Shown here one piece after another: positions 9,077-18,413 of a DNA stretch of 64,000 nt (positions within the stretch are counted from its first letter, which is position 1; each line of letters begins with the position of its first letter). The DNA comes from Planctomycetota bacterium (GTDB lineage Bacteria; Planctomycetota; Phycisphaerae; Phycisphaerales; UBA1924), in NCBI GenBank assembly GCA_024276195.1, contig JAJRXR010000021.1:56688-120687 (forward strand). The letters run 5' to 3'. The notes under the pieces were generated by a model, which was given only the letters and a program-made list of their open reading frames with translations, searched no databases and was not told the origin of the DNA. Both the position numbers and the translations under genes were made by a program.

Positions 9077-9961
9077 TCAGGCGAGCAGGATCAATGCCCC
9101 GACAAACGCGATGCACGCGGGGCGGAGATCAACCAGTGTCTTGATCGCGCCCGGGCGGGCGAGGATGACCAGCGCAGCGCTGACGGGCGGGGCGACAGCC
9201 CACAACGCGGTGATCCACGGGCTTTCTGCGGGGTGTGTGAGGAGCAGGGCGCCGCCCGCGAGCGCCATGAGACCGATCGCCAGCCCCGAGGCGAGCCCCG
9301 GTCCGATCAGGACCGGCAGGGTTCTCACCCCGAACGCGCGGTCTGCTTCTTCATCGGGCAGGTCGCAGAGCAAGGCGTCGGAGGCGACGAGGCAGAGCAG
9401 GAATGCTGCCGTCACTACAACCGCGTTTGTGCGCACCGTGCCCAAATCTCGCCCGAGCGCGATGGTCACGGATAGCCCGACGATCCCGAACGCGACGAAG
9501 ATGTTTTTTACGACCGGGATATCTTTGAGCCTCAGTGCGCTCGGGCGTCCCGCGCCCGGGCGCCCGGCGTAGAGCCCGATCGCCGCGTACCCGAGCATCA
9601 CGCCAGCGCTGGCGACGAGCCCCCCTGTGATCCAGGCAAGGCCCGCGCCGACCAGACCGCAGAGGACCACAACGGTGCGCCACACACCCGGGCGTGCGCG
9701 AACCAACGCGGCGCTCGCGGGATTCGTGCTCTCGTCGGCAGGGTCGAGCAGCGCATCGCGCCACTTGACGCGGTCGAGCAGCATCATCCCGAACGCGCTG
9801 ACCGCCGTCGCTGCGAGCACGAGCGCGACCTGCTCTGTCGGAACGCCTGTCCATCGCGCGCTCAGCTGGAGCAGCGCGGCGCTGATCCCGGCGCTGTACA
9901 GCGCCGGACCCAGCCCGGCGTGCCAGAGCCCGCGCCAGGAGGCGTTGGGGGCGCCGCTCAC
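9077..9961 (-). CDS. UbiA-superfamily-like prenyltransferase (membrane)
   Basis: The start is chosen at GTG 9961, which overlaps the upstream stop as GTGA and has a G-rich site (GGGAGGGGC) before it. The 294-aa product has about eight hydrophobic helices. One inter-helix loop (about residues 197-206) reads CDLPDEEAD, like the second Asp-rich motif of UbiA prenyltransferases. The first motif is less canonical (LLDRVKWRDALL instead of NDxxDxxxD). UbiA enzymes join prenyl chains to aromatic acceptors for quinones, hemes, chlorophylls or archaeal-type lipids. The acceptor cannot be predicted here. Translational coupling to the PpiC-like lipoprotein suggests joint expression only. Family placement is moderate because of the atypical first motif. 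Confidence 0.6.
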   Translation of the reverse strand: MSGAPNASWRGLWHAGLGPALYSAGISAALLQLSARWTGVPTEQVALVLAATAVSAFGMMLLDRVKWRDALLDPADESTNPASAALVRARPGVWRTVVVLCGLVGAGLAWITGGLVASAGVMLGYAAIGLYAGRPGAGRPSALRLKDIPVVKNIFVAFGIVGLSVTIALGRDLGTVRTNAVVVTAAFLLCLVASDALLCDLPDEEADRAFGVRTLPVLIGPGLASGLAIGLMALAGGALLLTHPAESPWITALWAVAPPVSAALVILARPGAIKTLVDLRPACIAFVGALILLA

Positions 9962-10986
9962 CTGCCGCCGCCCCGCCCCTCCCACGACCACGCCAGCGAC
10001 GGATCGAGCACGCTCACGCTCGTCTGGTCGAGCAGGCGATCGGCCAGGCGGTCCATCTCGAGGCGCTGCTTCCGGCGGAGCAGCTCGCGCTCGATCTGGG
10101 CGCGCTGGGCGGCGCTGGGCGTTTCGACGGGCATGTCCCGTTCAACCATGAGAATGGCGAACCCGCCGTCGATCGCCAGGACGCTCGAGAGCTGTCCTTG
10201 CCCGAGCGAGTCGAGGGCGCGCCGGATCGAGTCGGGGAACGCGGGGTCCACGGGGCTGACGCTGCCGATCTGCCCGCCGCGCGCGCCCGAGGCGTCGATC
10301 GATCGCGTGCTGGCTCGGGCGGTGAAGGCGTCGAGTCGGTCGCCGGGCAGGGCCAGGATTTCTCGGCGCAGCGCCGCGGCCTCGCGCTCCGAGGGCGCGA
10401 CAATGATGCGGGCGAGCTTGCGCGGGCCGAAGCGGATCTGCGCGGACAGATCAACTTCTCGCTGCTCAACCCGGACGCCCGGGCTGGCCAGGGCTCGGAG
10501 CCTGGCGTTGCGTTGGAGCAACCCCTCGAATCCGACGCTGCCCAGGGCACGCTGGCGGCGGACGATCTCGAGGATCTGTGCGCTCGCCGCCAAGTCGCCC
10601 GAGGGCGAGAGTTCATCGAGCAGCAGGTCGCGTTCCCGGGTGATGGCGCCCGGGTCGAGCGAGGTTCCGGTCCGGAGCATCTCACGCTCCAGAGCGCGGT
10701 CGAGGGCGAGCTCTTCAAGGGCGACGGCGCCGGCGATCTCGCTGGTTCGGTCGCGCAGCTCCGCCCACGAGACCACCTGCCCGTTGATGATCGCGGGGAC
10801 TCGGGAAGATTCCGGTTGGGTCTCCACAGAGACACCGACCGAGGGCGAGGGGGGTCGGCGGGCCTGGCGCCCGGTCGAGGAGGGAGCGGAGCAGGCTCCG
10901 AGAATGAGCGTCAAAGCCCCGCACAGGGCGATCCGTCCTGGCGTTCCCCTTGACGCGGAGCCCGCCGATGCGCACAGTTGGTTCAT
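9958..10986 (-). CDS. Parvulin-type (PpiC/PrsA-like) foldase lipoprotein
   Basis: The start is set at ATG 10986 so that the 342-aa product begins with a compact signal peptide ending in the lipobox LGAC (residues 29-32); upstream extensions would bury this signal. An N-terminal helical region (about 70-170) with SurA/PrsA-like character precedes a parvulin domain at about 187-285, recognised by the RKLARIIVAP opening, the GARGGQIG turn and the FAILMVERDMP end. Such lipoproteins assist folding of exported proteins by peptidyl-prolyl isomerisation. It is co-transcribed with the UbiA-like gene through a 4-bp overlap and is divergent from the zinc-ribbon gene. Isomerase activity is probable but not certain. 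Confidence 0.75.
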   Translation of the reverse strand: MNQLCASAGSASRGTPGRIALCGALTLILGACSAPSSTGRQARRPPSPSVGVSVETQPESSRVPAIINGQVVSWAELRDRTSEIAGAVALEELALDRALEREMLRTGTSLDPGAITRERDLLLDELSPSGDLAASAQILEIVRRQRALGSVGFEGLLQRNARLRALASPGVRVEQREVDLSAQIRFGPRKLARIIVAPSEREAAALRREILALPGDRLDAFTARASTRSIDASGARGGQIGSVSPVDPAFPDSIRRALDSLGQGQLSSVLAIDGGFAILMVERDMPVETPSAAQRAQIERELLRRKQRLEMDRLADRLLDQTSVSVLDPSLAWSWEGRGGGR

Positions 10987-11134
10987 GGCAGGATCTGAGA
11001 CCGGGTCCGCCCCCGGGTCAACCGGGCGAGGATTGCCCGCGTATGGACCGATGGTGTGATCCGGGCGGCAAGGCCCATTGGATCCCAGGAAAGGCGCCGG
11101 GTCCACGCCCCGCGAGGCGTGCGACCAAACGACC

Positions 11135-12232
11135 ATGACCCAGCCCAACCCGATTCACGATGCGCCAAAGCCCCCGGCCCGGGCTCGACCCGCGCCCACG
11201 CCCCAGCCCCGCGCGATCGTCTGCCCGTACTGCGGCGCCATCTCGGGCAACACATCCCGGTGCGACGCGTGTTCCGGGCGGTTCGATCCGCTCTCGCGCC
11301 AGGCGACGCAGAACGCGATGGGGCCTTGGCATGTCCGCGACGAGCGGAACCCGAACCTGCCCGGGTGCTCGTACGACACGCTGGTGTCGCGGATCAACCA
11401 GGGCAAGGTGACGGTCAGCAGCGTGGTGCGCGGGCCGACGACGCGCCAGTTCTGGATGCTGGCCAAGCGAGTGCCCGGCGCCGCCCACCTGCTGGGCTTC
11501 TGCCACGCGTGCCAGGCCCGGGTCGATCCGGAGCAGTACGCGTGCACCAAGTGCGGGGCGGTGTTCCAGGTCGATCGGGACCGCCAGCACCTCGGGCTCG
11601 GGCCTGCGCGGATGCTGCCCGGGCAGGGCTCGCCCGAGCGCATCGCGGCGTTCTCGCGGGCGTCGCACGCCTCGGTCGAGAGCCCGAGCTGGACGCCGGA
11701 GGCGAGCGCGGGCGATGAGGCGCACCCGGCGCCAACAGATGAGCTTGAGCACATCGCCCCTGTTCCACTCGCGGGCGATGCGATGAAGGTCAAACGCCTC
11801 GAACGGATGGTGGCGCGCCAGCGGACGGCCTCGCGCACGCTCATGGGTGTGTGCGTCCTGCTCATCGCGGCGATCTTCGTTGTCAGTGTCTGGTCGCGCT
11901 CGCAGAGCGAGCCCGCAATGCCAGACGCAGCGCCCGGGCTCGCGGCGGCGGGCGCCGACACAGCCCCCGAGAAGCAGGCGGAAGAACCCGCTCCGGTTCC
12001 CGTGGTCTCGCCTGCTGACGAGCTCGGCTCGCTCGGCAGCGAGCCGGATTGGGCGAGCGTCCGAGACCGCGTCATGCTCCTGATCGCGCAGGGCTCGAGC
12101 GAGTCGCTCAACGCGGGTGTGCTGGAGCTTGAGGCGTTGATGGACCGCGATGAGCTGCCCGCCGAGGGTGTTGAGCTGCTCGAACGCCTGCGCACCGAGG
12201 TGGACGACGGGCGTTTGCGGAATATCCCCTGA
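11135..12232 (+). CDS. Zinc-ribbon / GYF-like membrane protein
   Basis: The start is set at ATG 11135 (365 aa); no strong Shine-Dalgarno is visible, and an in-frame start at 11078 is less likely. Two CxxC pairs near the N-terminus (CPYC and CDAC) form a zinc ribbon. A region with the GYF_2-like pattern follows (MGPWHV, then INQGKV and QFWMLAKRV), then a second Cys cluster (CHAC, CTKC). A single membrane helix lies at about residues 235-255, followed by an Ala/Pro/Glu-rich linker and a short helical C-terminus. Proteins of this architecture recur in planctomycetes without known function. The ribbon half is probably cytoplasmic. Confidence 0.65.
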   Translation: MTQPNPIHDAPKPPARARPAPTPQPRAIVCPYCGAISGNTSRCDACSGRFDPLSRQATQNAMGPWHVRDERNPNLPGCSYDTLVSRINQGKVTVSSVVRGPTTRQFWMLAKRVPGAAHLLGFCHACQARVDPEQYACTKCGAVFQVDRDRQHLGLGPARMLPGQGSPERIAAFSRASHASVESPSWTPEASAGDEAHPAPTDELEHIAPVPLAGDAMKVKRLERMVARQRTASRTLMGVCVLLIAAIFVVSVWSRSQSEPAMPDAAPGLAAAGADTAPEKQAEEPAPVPVVSPADELGSLGSEPDWASVRDRVMLLIAQGSSESLNAGVLELEALMDRDELPAEGVELLERLRTEVDDGRLRNIP

Positions 12233-12324
12233 TCAACTCCCCGGACGGGGATGAGCGGGCCAGATTTCGGAGGCGTGGGGCTTTGGGGTACGCTGTGCGG
12301 GTCATGCTCAAGACCGGAGCCCCG

Positions 12325-13341
12325 ATGCGAGAATCCGTGCATAAGCCGAGGCGAGCCCGGGCGTTCACGCTGATCGAGCTGCTGGTGGTCATCGCGATCA
12401 TCGCGCTGCTGATCGGGATCCTGCTGCCGGCGTTGTCGTCGGCGCGCAACTCCGCCCGGACGGCGGTCTGCCTGTCGAACATGCGTCAGCTTGGTATCGG
12501 GGCGGCGGGGTACACCGCCGACGCGGGCGACACCATCCCCGCGTTCAGTTGGAAGGGAACAACCAACCCGCTGCCCTCGCCCTACACAGACCTCCAAGAC
12601 GCCGGAGGCGACGACCGGATCTCGACCAAGTACCAGACGCTCGCCATCGTCCGCGAGCGCACGGGCGACGCCAACATCCCCGAGAGCAGCGTTGCGACCT
12701 TCTGGTTCTCGCACCTGTGGTTCTCACACCTGACCTTTATTGACTATCTGAGCGAGCGCCCCGAGGAGTTTGCAGCGGTGTGCCCGGAGGACAGCGTCCA
12801 GTTCGAGCGGCTGGACACGCCGCTCAGCGAGATCCAGGGCCTGGGCGGTGTCAAGGTCCGGCGCTTCGAGAGCTCCTACGAAACCAGTGTTGTCACCTAC
12901 TCGCTGGACCGGCAGGTCGGCGCCCGCAGGCCCATCGACCAGCACGGCGCATCGCCCGGGATATTCAACCGCGACCCGGATTACCTGACCCCGCGCCGCG
13001 CGACCGAGGTCAGCTTCCCCTCGAGCAAGGCCCACATGTTCGACACGTTCGACCGCCATTTCTCGGGCGAGGACGGGTACTACTTCTTCAACACCGACGC
13101 GCGCCAGCCTATCCTCTTCTTCGACGGCTCGGTCCAGGTCCGAACGACCAGCGACGCCAACCCCGGGTTCCGACCGCGCGACCCGGGTTCTCCCGAGCCG
13201 ACGATGATCACGATCACCATCCCGGGCGTGAGGATCGACGAGTTTTTCGGGTACTACCGCTGGACGCGCGGCGGGCTCCGGGGCGTTGACTTCGGTGGGT
13301 CGGAGATCAACACCGGGCAGCCGCGGGGGGGGGCGCCCTGA
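12325..13341 (+). CDS. Type II pseudopilin-like protein (DUF1559-like)
   Basis: The start is chosen at ATG 12325 because GGAG lies about 6 bases before it. The 338-aa product starts with a short basic leader and the prepilin motif RAFTLIELLVVIAIIALL, cleaved before Phe with Glu at +5. The following SARNSARTAVCLSNMRQLG is typical of the DUF1559-type pseudopilins that are greatly expanded in planctomycetes. Near the C-terminus ILFFDGSVQVR resembles the H-X9-DG element of this group. These proteins are thought to be exported and possibly assembled by type II secretion/type IV pilus machinery. It is separate from the gsp operon 7 kb away. Confidence 0.85.
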   Translation: MRESVHKPRRARAFTLIELLVVIAIIALLIGILLPALSSARNSARTAVCLSNMRQLGIGAAGYTADAGDTIPAFSWKGTTNPLPSPYTDLQDAGGDDRISTKYQTLAIVRERTGDANIPESSVATFWFSHLWFSHLTFIDYLSERPEEFAAVCPEDSVQFERLDTPLSEIQGLGGVKVRRFESSYETSVVTYSLDRQVGARRPIDQHGASPGIFNRDPDYLTPRRATEVSFPSSKAHMFDTFDRHFSGEDGYYFFNTDARQPILFFDGSVQVRTTSDANPGFRPRDPGSPEPTMITITIPGVRIDEFFGYYRWTRGGLRGVDFGGSEINTGQPRGGAP

Positions 13342-13428
13342 CGCGCCGCGCGGGCGTTGCCGCGGCCCGACCCGAGCTACCATTCCAGCGTAGAGCCCGC
13401 CGGGCGGGCAGAGCCGGGAGGACGCGCG

Positions 13429-14412
13429 TTGAAGGTGCTGATTGCTGACAAGTTCGAGGCGGAGGGGATCGCGGCTCTGGAAGCGCTCGGCTGCAGGGTG
13501 ATGTCCGAGCCGGAACTCGGGCCGGATGCGCTGGGCGAGGCGCTGCGCCGGACCGAGGCGGAGGTGCTCGTGGTCCGCTCGACCAAAGTGCCCGCAGCGG
13601 TCTTCGAGGGCGCCTCGACGCTCAAGGGGATCATCCGTGCGGGCGCCGGGTACGACAACATTGATTTCAAGGCCGCGAAAGCCAAGGGCATAGCGGTGAG
13701 CAACTGCCCGGGCATGAACGCCGTCGCCGTGGCGGAACTGACCATCGGGCACCTGATCGCGCTGGACCGGCGCCTGCCCGAGCAGGACAGGGCGTTGCGC
13801 GAGGGGCACTGGGACAAGGCGGGCTTCGCCAAGGCCCGCGGGCTCAAGGGGCGGACGCTGCTGGTTGTCGGTACGGGCGCCATCGGTACCGAGGTCATCA
13901 AGCGGGCCAAGGCGTTTGAGATGAAGATCATGGCCCAGTCGCGCTCGCTCGGCGACGACACGGCCCGGGCGCTGGGCATCGAGCCGATCGCGTACACACG
14001 CCAGGCGCTGATCGAGGCGCTGGGGCGGGCGGACGCGGTGAGTGTTCATGTCGCCTCGACGCCGGACACGCACAACCTGTGCGGGCCTGGGTTCTTCGCG
14101 TCGATGAAGCCCGGGGCGTACTTCGTGAACACGAGCCGCGGCGAGATCGTCGATGAGGCGGCCCTGCGCGAGGCGATCGAGTCCAAGGGCATCAGGGCCG
14201 CCCTTGACGTCCACCAGAACCAGCCCTCAGCCAAGACGACGGACTGGACCACCCCCGTCGCCCAGGCGAAGGGCGTCGCCCACTTCACGCACCACTGCGG
14301 CGCCTCGACCGATCAGGCCCAGCTCGCCGTCGCCGAGGAGACCGTGCGGATCGTGCGCACGGCCATGGAAACCGGGAAGTTCATCAACTGCGTCAATGCT
14401 GTCGGCGCCTGA
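13429..14412 (+). CDS. serA: D-3-phosphoglycerate dehydrogenase
   Basis: The likely start is TTG 13429: GGGAGG lies 7 bases upstream and conserved sequence (LKVLIADKF) begins there, giving 327-328 aa. The fold is a D-2-hydroxyacid dehydrogenase: NAD-binding GTGAIG at about residues 147-153, the TSRGEIVDE segment with the catalytic Arg region at about 236, and the catalytic His in THHCGAST near 288. It lacks the ACT regulatory domain found in longer SerA proteins. SerA oxidises 3-phosphoglycerate to phosphohydroxypyruvate, the first step of serine synthesis. The next gene is serC, the second step, which strongly supports this substrate over other hydroxy acids. Confidence 0.88.
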   Translation: MKVLIADKFEAEGIAALEALGCRVMSEPELGPDALGEALRRTEAEVLVVRSTKVPAAVFEGASTLKGIIRAGAGYDNIDFKAAKAKGIAVSNCPGMNAVAVAELTIGHLIALDRRLPEQDRALREGHWDKAGFAKARGLKGRTLLVVGTGAIGTEVIKRAKAFEMKIMAQSRSLGDDTARALGIEPIAYTRQALIEALGRADAVSVHVASTPDTHNLCGPGFFASMKPGAYFVNTSRGEIVDEAALREAIESKGIRAALDVHQNQPSAKTTDWTTPVAQAKGVAHFTHHCGASTDQAQLAVAEETVRIVRTAMETGKFINCVNAVGA

Positions 14413-14458
14413 GACTGTGAACGATCGGGCGCGCTTGCGCCCGCGATGGAGAACGAGC

Positions 14459-15562
14459 ATGTCCGAGCGAATCTTCAACTTCTCCGCAGGCCCCGCCGCC
14501 CTGCCCGAGCCCGTGATCCGCCAAGCCCAGAAGGACCTCTGGGATATCGATAGCTCCGGCATCGGCATCCTTGAGCACTCGCACCGGGGCAAGGTCTTCG
14601 ACAAGATCACGCACGAGACCGAGGCCGATTGCCGCACCGTCGGCGGGATCAGTGACGAGTACTCCGTGTTCTGGATGCAGGGCGGAGCCACGAGCCAGTG
14701 CTACTTCGTCCCCGCCAACTTCCTGCCCTCCGACCGCACGGCCGACTACTTCGAGACCGGCAAGTGGGCCCAGGACTCGATCAAGGACTGCCCGCACTAC
14801 GGCGCCTGCCACGTCTGCGCCAGCTCCAGGGACACCAACTTCAACGCGATCCCGACGCCCGAGCAGACCAACTACTCGGACAACCCCGTGTACGTCCACT
14901 TCACGGCGAACAACACGATCATGGGCACGGAGTTCCACGCGGAGCCGACAGCGCCCAAGGGCGCGTTCCTCGTCAGCGACATGTCGAGCAACATCTTCTC
15001 GCGCCCGCTGGACGTGTCGAAGTACGGCCTGATCTACGCCGGCGCCCAGAAGAACCTGGGGCCTTCGGGGACAACGCTGCTGATCGGGCGAAGGGATCTG
15101 ATCGAGAACCCCGTCCGAGATCTGCCGCAGATGATGAAGTTCTCCAACCACGCCAAGAAGGAAGGACGGTTCAACACGCCCAACACCTTCGGCGTGTACC
15201 TCATGGGTCAGGTCTTCAAATGGATCCTCGCCGAGGGCGGGCTCAAGGCGATGCAGGAACGCAACGACGAGGTCGCGGGCGTGCTGTACTCGTTCCTCGA
15301 CAGCCAGGATTTTTATATCCCGCACGCCCAGCACGCGAGCCGCTCGAACATGAACATCACGTTCAAGTGCCCGACGCCCGAGCTGGACAAGGCGTTCCTG
15401 GTCGGGGCCGGGTCGCGCGGGCTCGACGGGCTCAAGGGGCACCGCTCGATCGGCGGGATGCGCGCGAGCATGTACAACGCGTTCCCGAAGGCGGGCGCCA
15501 AGGCGCTCGTCGAGTTCATGAAGACCTTCGCCCACGAGCACGCCGCCGCAGCCAAGGCCTGA
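14459..15562 (+). CDS. serC: Phosphoserine aminotransferase
   Basis: ATG 14459 is preceded by GGAG at 7 bases and gives 367 aa, the usual SerC size. The start reads IFNFSAGPAALP, a hallmark of SerC. PLP-binding Lys198 sits in AGAQKNLGPSG, and HHRGK-like HSHRGKVF and the C-terminal HRSIGGMRASMYNA are also conserved. The enzyme transfers an amino group from glutamate to phosphohydroxypyruvate, giving phosphoserine; it can also act in PLP synthesis. It lies 46 bases behind serA, so the two form a serine biosynthesis operon. No serB is visible in this window. Confidence 0.96.
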   Translation: MSERIFNFSAGPAALPEPVIRQAQKDLWDIDSSGIGILEHSHRGKVFDKITHETEADCRTVGGISDEYSVFWMQGGATSQCYFVPANFLPSDRTADYFETGKWAQDSIKDCPHYGACHVCASSRDTNFNAIPTPEQTNYSDNPVYVHFTANNTIMGTEFHAEPTAPKGAFLVSDMSSNIFSRPLDVSKYGLIYAGAQKNLGPSGTTLLIGRRDLIENPVRDLPQMMKFSNHAKKEGRFNTPNTFGVYLMGQVFKWILAEGGLKAMQERNDEVAGVLYSFLDSQDFYIPHAQHASRSNMNITFKCPTPELDKAFLVGAGSRGLDGLKGHRSIGGMRASMYNAFPKAGAKALVEFMKTFAHEHAAAAKA

Positions 15563-15570
15563 TCAGCCCG

Positions 15571-15608
15571 TCAAGAAAAAAGATGGTGGGATAGGCGTCC
15601 CGCCTGTC
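15571..15608 (-). terminator. Terminator between convergent serC and GT9 gene
   Basis: Stem GATAGGCG (15590-15597) / CGCCTGTC (15601-15608) with a 3-nt loop, overlapping the GT9 stop. Read on the minus strand it is followed by a CTTTTTTC tract (complement of about 15574-15582). It may also help end serC transcription. Confidence 0.65.
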
Positions 15609-16641
15609 ATCCTTTCCCCGCGAGCCGATCAGCGCACGCACTGAAAACCTCATCGACACCGATCCGCTCCATGAGCGATCGGTTCGCGTCGGTCTTGTGG
15701 TCCATGGGGTCGCCCGGCTCGACGTGCTGGATGACATCACGCTCGCGTTGGTACGGTCCGACGAGATTGACACGGGTCGGGCCATACAGCGCGACAAGCG
15801 GGCGGTCGAAGCCGACACCCATGTGCAGGGCCGCCGAGTCGTTGGCGACGAGCAGGTCGCAGCGTTCGATGAGCGCCATCAGCCCGCCGATGTCCGTGCC
15901 CCCGATCAGGTTCAGCACGCGGGGCTCGCGCTCGCAGAGGCGGACCAGCTCGGGGCACTGGGCTTCTTCGCCCGGGGCGCCGACGAGGAGGATCCGTGCG
16001 GTTCCCTCAGCGAGCAATCGCCCGCACAACTCGGCGAACCGGGCGTCGGGCCACTGCTTGGCCTTCCATCGGCTCGTCGGCGCCAGCACGACGTACCCGC
16101 CCTCGCTCAGCTCGGGATGCTCCCGCCCGACCCACGTCCGCCCCTCGCGGGGCGAGAACAGACGCATGTCTTGGACGGGCTCGATCCCGGCGCGTTCGAG
16201 CAGCCCGAGCATCCGATCGACGCTGTGGAGCGAGCGATCGACCGCGTGGCGCTCGTTGTAGAACACCCATCCAAGCTCGCGGGCGTTGCGGTAGCCGATG
16301 CGGCGCTCGGCGCCCGTGGCCCCGGCAAAGAACCCGGACCGGAACAGCCCCTGGGCGTCAACAACCATGTGGTAGCCGGCGCGCCGCAGGTCCGCCGCCA
16401 GGCGCCAGGTCGGGGCCAGATTTCCGCGCCGCGACGATCGCCCCAGCGCCGCCCGGTTGAACGGGACGATTTCGTTGAGATCAGGGCGCCCACGCACCGC
16501 GTCGGCGAACGAGTCCTGCACCAGCCAGTCGATCGACGCCTCGGGGAACGCGCCCTTGAGCGACGCGAGCACCGGGACCGAGCGGCAGACATCGCCCAGG
16601 GCGCTCGGGCGGATGATCAGGATCTTCTCTGGAGGTCGCAC
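15607..16641 (-). CDS. Glycosyltransferase family 9 (heptosyltransferase-like)
   Basis: The 344-aa product starts with KILIIRPSALGDV, the typical opening of ADP-heptose:LPS heptosyltransferases. It also has DAQGLFRSG and, near residues 266-290, ANDSAALHMGVG followed by RPLVALYGPT, the nucleotide-sugar binding half of this GT-B fold. It probably adds a heptose or related sugar to an outer-membrane glycolipid core from the cytoplasmic side. It is last in a minus-strand run after queD and gspE (34-bp gap from gspE). That link to secretion is probably incidental. Family assignment is strong; the exact donor and acceptor are unknown. Confidence 0.9.
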   Translation of the reverse strand: MRPPEKILIIRPSALGDVCRSVPVLASLKGAFPEASIDWLVQDSFADAVRGRPDLNEIVPFNRAALGRSSRRGNLAPTWRLAADLRRAGYHMVVDAQGLFRSGFFAGATGAERRIGYRNARELGWVFYNERHAVDRSLHSVDRMLGLLERAGIEPVQDMRLFSPREGRTWVGREHPELSEGGYVVLAPTSRWKAKQWPDARFAELCGRLLAEGTARILLVGAPGEEAQCPELVRLCEREPRVLNLIGGTDIGGLMALIERCDLLVANDSAALHMGVGFDRPLVALYGPTRVNLVGPYQRERDVIQHVEPGDPMDHKTDANRSLMERIGVDEVFSACADRLAGKG

Positions 16642-16675
16642 AGCCGAGGACGATACCGGAGCGCGGGGCGGCGCG

Positions 16676-18370
16676 TCAGACGGCCAGCGCCCGCGTCACC
16701 TCGTCGAGGGTCGTCACCCCCGCCCGGACCTTCTCGAACCCGTCCTCCCGGAGGCGGGTCAGATCACCATCGGCGCTCGCCCGGGCGGCGATCTCCGGGG
16801 CGCTGGCCCGGCGCATGATCAGCTCTCGCGTCGCGTCGCTCAGGCGGAGCATCTCGTACACGCCCACACGCCCGCGGTAGCCCGTGTTCCGGTTCGCCCG
16901 CGAGGGGACGCCCCGCGTGAGCTGCTCGCCCGCTGCCAGGGTAAAGCCCGGGGGCAGATCGCCGGGCTCGGGCGTGTATCGCTCGTTGCTCTCGGTGCAG
17001 ATGCGCCGGACGAGGCGCTGGGCGAGCACGCCCTCGACCGAGCTGGACACAAGGAACGGCTCGACGCCCATGTCCAGCAGGCGCGTCGAGGCGCCGGGGG
17101 CGTCGTTGGTGTGGAGGGTCGAGAAGACCAGGTGCCCGGTGAGCGAGGCCTGGATGGCGGTCTCGGCGGTCTCCTTGTCACGGATCTCGCCGATCATCAC
17201 GACGTCCGGGTCGTGGCGCAGGATCGAACGCAACCCCGCAGCGAACGTCAGCCCGGTCTTGGTGTTGACCTGGATCTGGTTGACGCCCGGGACGTTGTAC
17301 TCGACCGGGTCCTCGACGGTGATCGCCTTGATCGCGTCGGTGACGATCCGCCCGAGCGAGGCGTACAGTGTCGTGGACTTGCCCGAGCCGGTCGGACCCG
17401 TGACGAGCAGGATGCCGTGCGGGCGGGCGATGAGCGCGTCCCACCGGGCGCTCATGGATGCGCTCATGCCCAGATCATCGAGCGACATCAGCACGGCGGA
17501 CTTGCTGAGCACGCGCAGCACCACGCCCTCGCCGAACATCATCGGGATGACGCTGACGCGCAGGTCAAACTCTTGCGATGGCTTGCCGCGCTCGCGTTGG
17601 ATGAACGTGATCCGCCCGTCCTGCGGGCGGCGTTTCTCGGCGATGTTCAGGCTCGCCATGATCTTCAGGCGAGAGATGATCGCGGCCCCGAATCGGTTGA
17701 TCGAAGCCGGGACGCTGGCGCGCAGGAGCACGCCATCGACCCGGTAGCGGACGGTCAGCTCGTGCTCGTACGGCTCGATGTGGATATCGGTCGCCCGCTC
17801 GCTGACGGCCTCGCTGATGATGTCGTTGACGAGCTTGATGACCGAGGCTTCCTGCGCCTGCTCGATGTCCTGATCGGCTCCGCCCTCGCCCTCGCCCTCG
17901 CCCTCGAGCGCGATCGGCGCGTCGGCGTCCATCTGCGCGAGCGTGTCACCGCCTACGCCGTAGTGCTTGCGGATGAACCGGTGCAGTTCTTCTTCGTCGG
18001 CCAGGACCAGCTCGATCGAGCACCCGGTCAGCAGGCGCAGCTCGTCGAGGGCCGAGAGCTCGAACGGGTCGCTCGTGGCGATGGTCAGCGCGCCGTTGTC
18101 GCGCCGGACGGGGACGCAGTTTTGCCGGTAAACGAGCGAGGCGGGCAGGGCCGAGAGCGTCTCCGGATCGACGACAAGCTCGGTCATATCAACCACGGGC
18201 ATCTGGAACTGCTCGCCCAGGGCGAAGACGATGTCCTCGCGCCGGGTGTGTCCGAGTCGGAGCAGAACCTTGTCGAGTCGTTCGCCCGAGCGCCTTTGCT
18301 CGGCGATGGCCTCGTCGAGCTGCTCGCGCGAGATCATGCCGCGTTCGATGAGGATCAGGCCGATGCCCAT
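16676..18370 (-). CDS. gspE: Type II secretion / pilus assembly ATPase GspE-like
   Basis: The 564-aa product has an N1E-type N domain (about 1-140), an acidic linker, a PAS-like N2E domain and a RecA-like ATPase core. Walker A is GPTGSGKST with Lys331. The Asp box (EDPVEYNVPG), Walker B (DPDVVMIGEIRD) and His box (STLHTNDA) are all present. The usual C-terminal zinc module, two CxxC pairs about 30-50 residues apart, is lost: only one Cys remains (RRICTESNE) and the second pair reads SRANRNTGYRGR. GspE powers pseudopilus assembly from the cytoplasm. It is encoded opposite to, and about 1.7 kb before, the gspF-D run and is the only assembly ATPase in the window. Confidence 0.93.
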   Translation of the reverse strand: MGIGLILIERGMISREQLDEAIAEQRRSGERLDKVLLRLGHTRREDIVFALGEQFQMPVVDMTELVVDPETLSALPASLVYRQNCVPVRRDNGALTIATSDPFELSALDELRLLTGCSIELVLADEEELHRFIRKHYGVGGDTLAQMDADAPIALEGEGEGEGGADQDIEQAQEASVIKLVNDIISEAVSERATDIHIEPYEHELTVRYRVDGVLLRASVPASINRFGAAIISRLKIMASLNIAEKRRPQDGRITFIQRERGKPSQEFDLRVSVIPMMFGEGVVLRVLSKSAVLMSLDDLGMSASMSARWDALIARPHGILLVTGPTGSGKSTTLYASLGRIVTDAIKAITVEDPVEYNVPGVNQIQVNTKTGLTFAAGLRSILRHDPDVVMIGEIRDKETAETAIQASLTGHLVFSTLHTNDAPGASTRLLDMGVEPFLVSSSVEGVLAQRLVRRICTESNERYTPEPGDLPPGFTLAAGEQLTRGVPSRANRNTGYRGRVGVYEMLRLSDATRELIMRRASAPEIAARASADGDLTRLREDGFEKVRAGVTTLDEVTRALAV

Positions 18371-18413
18371 GCCAGCAGTCTAGCGTGGGGGCGGGCCGCG
18401 CCGGGCGCGAATC

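Noticed and set aside
10987-11148. N-terminal extension of the PpiC-like lipoprotein (start at 11148)
   Set aside because: It would place 54 unrelated residues before a good lipoprotein signal peptide. The Met at 10986 gives a normal signal.
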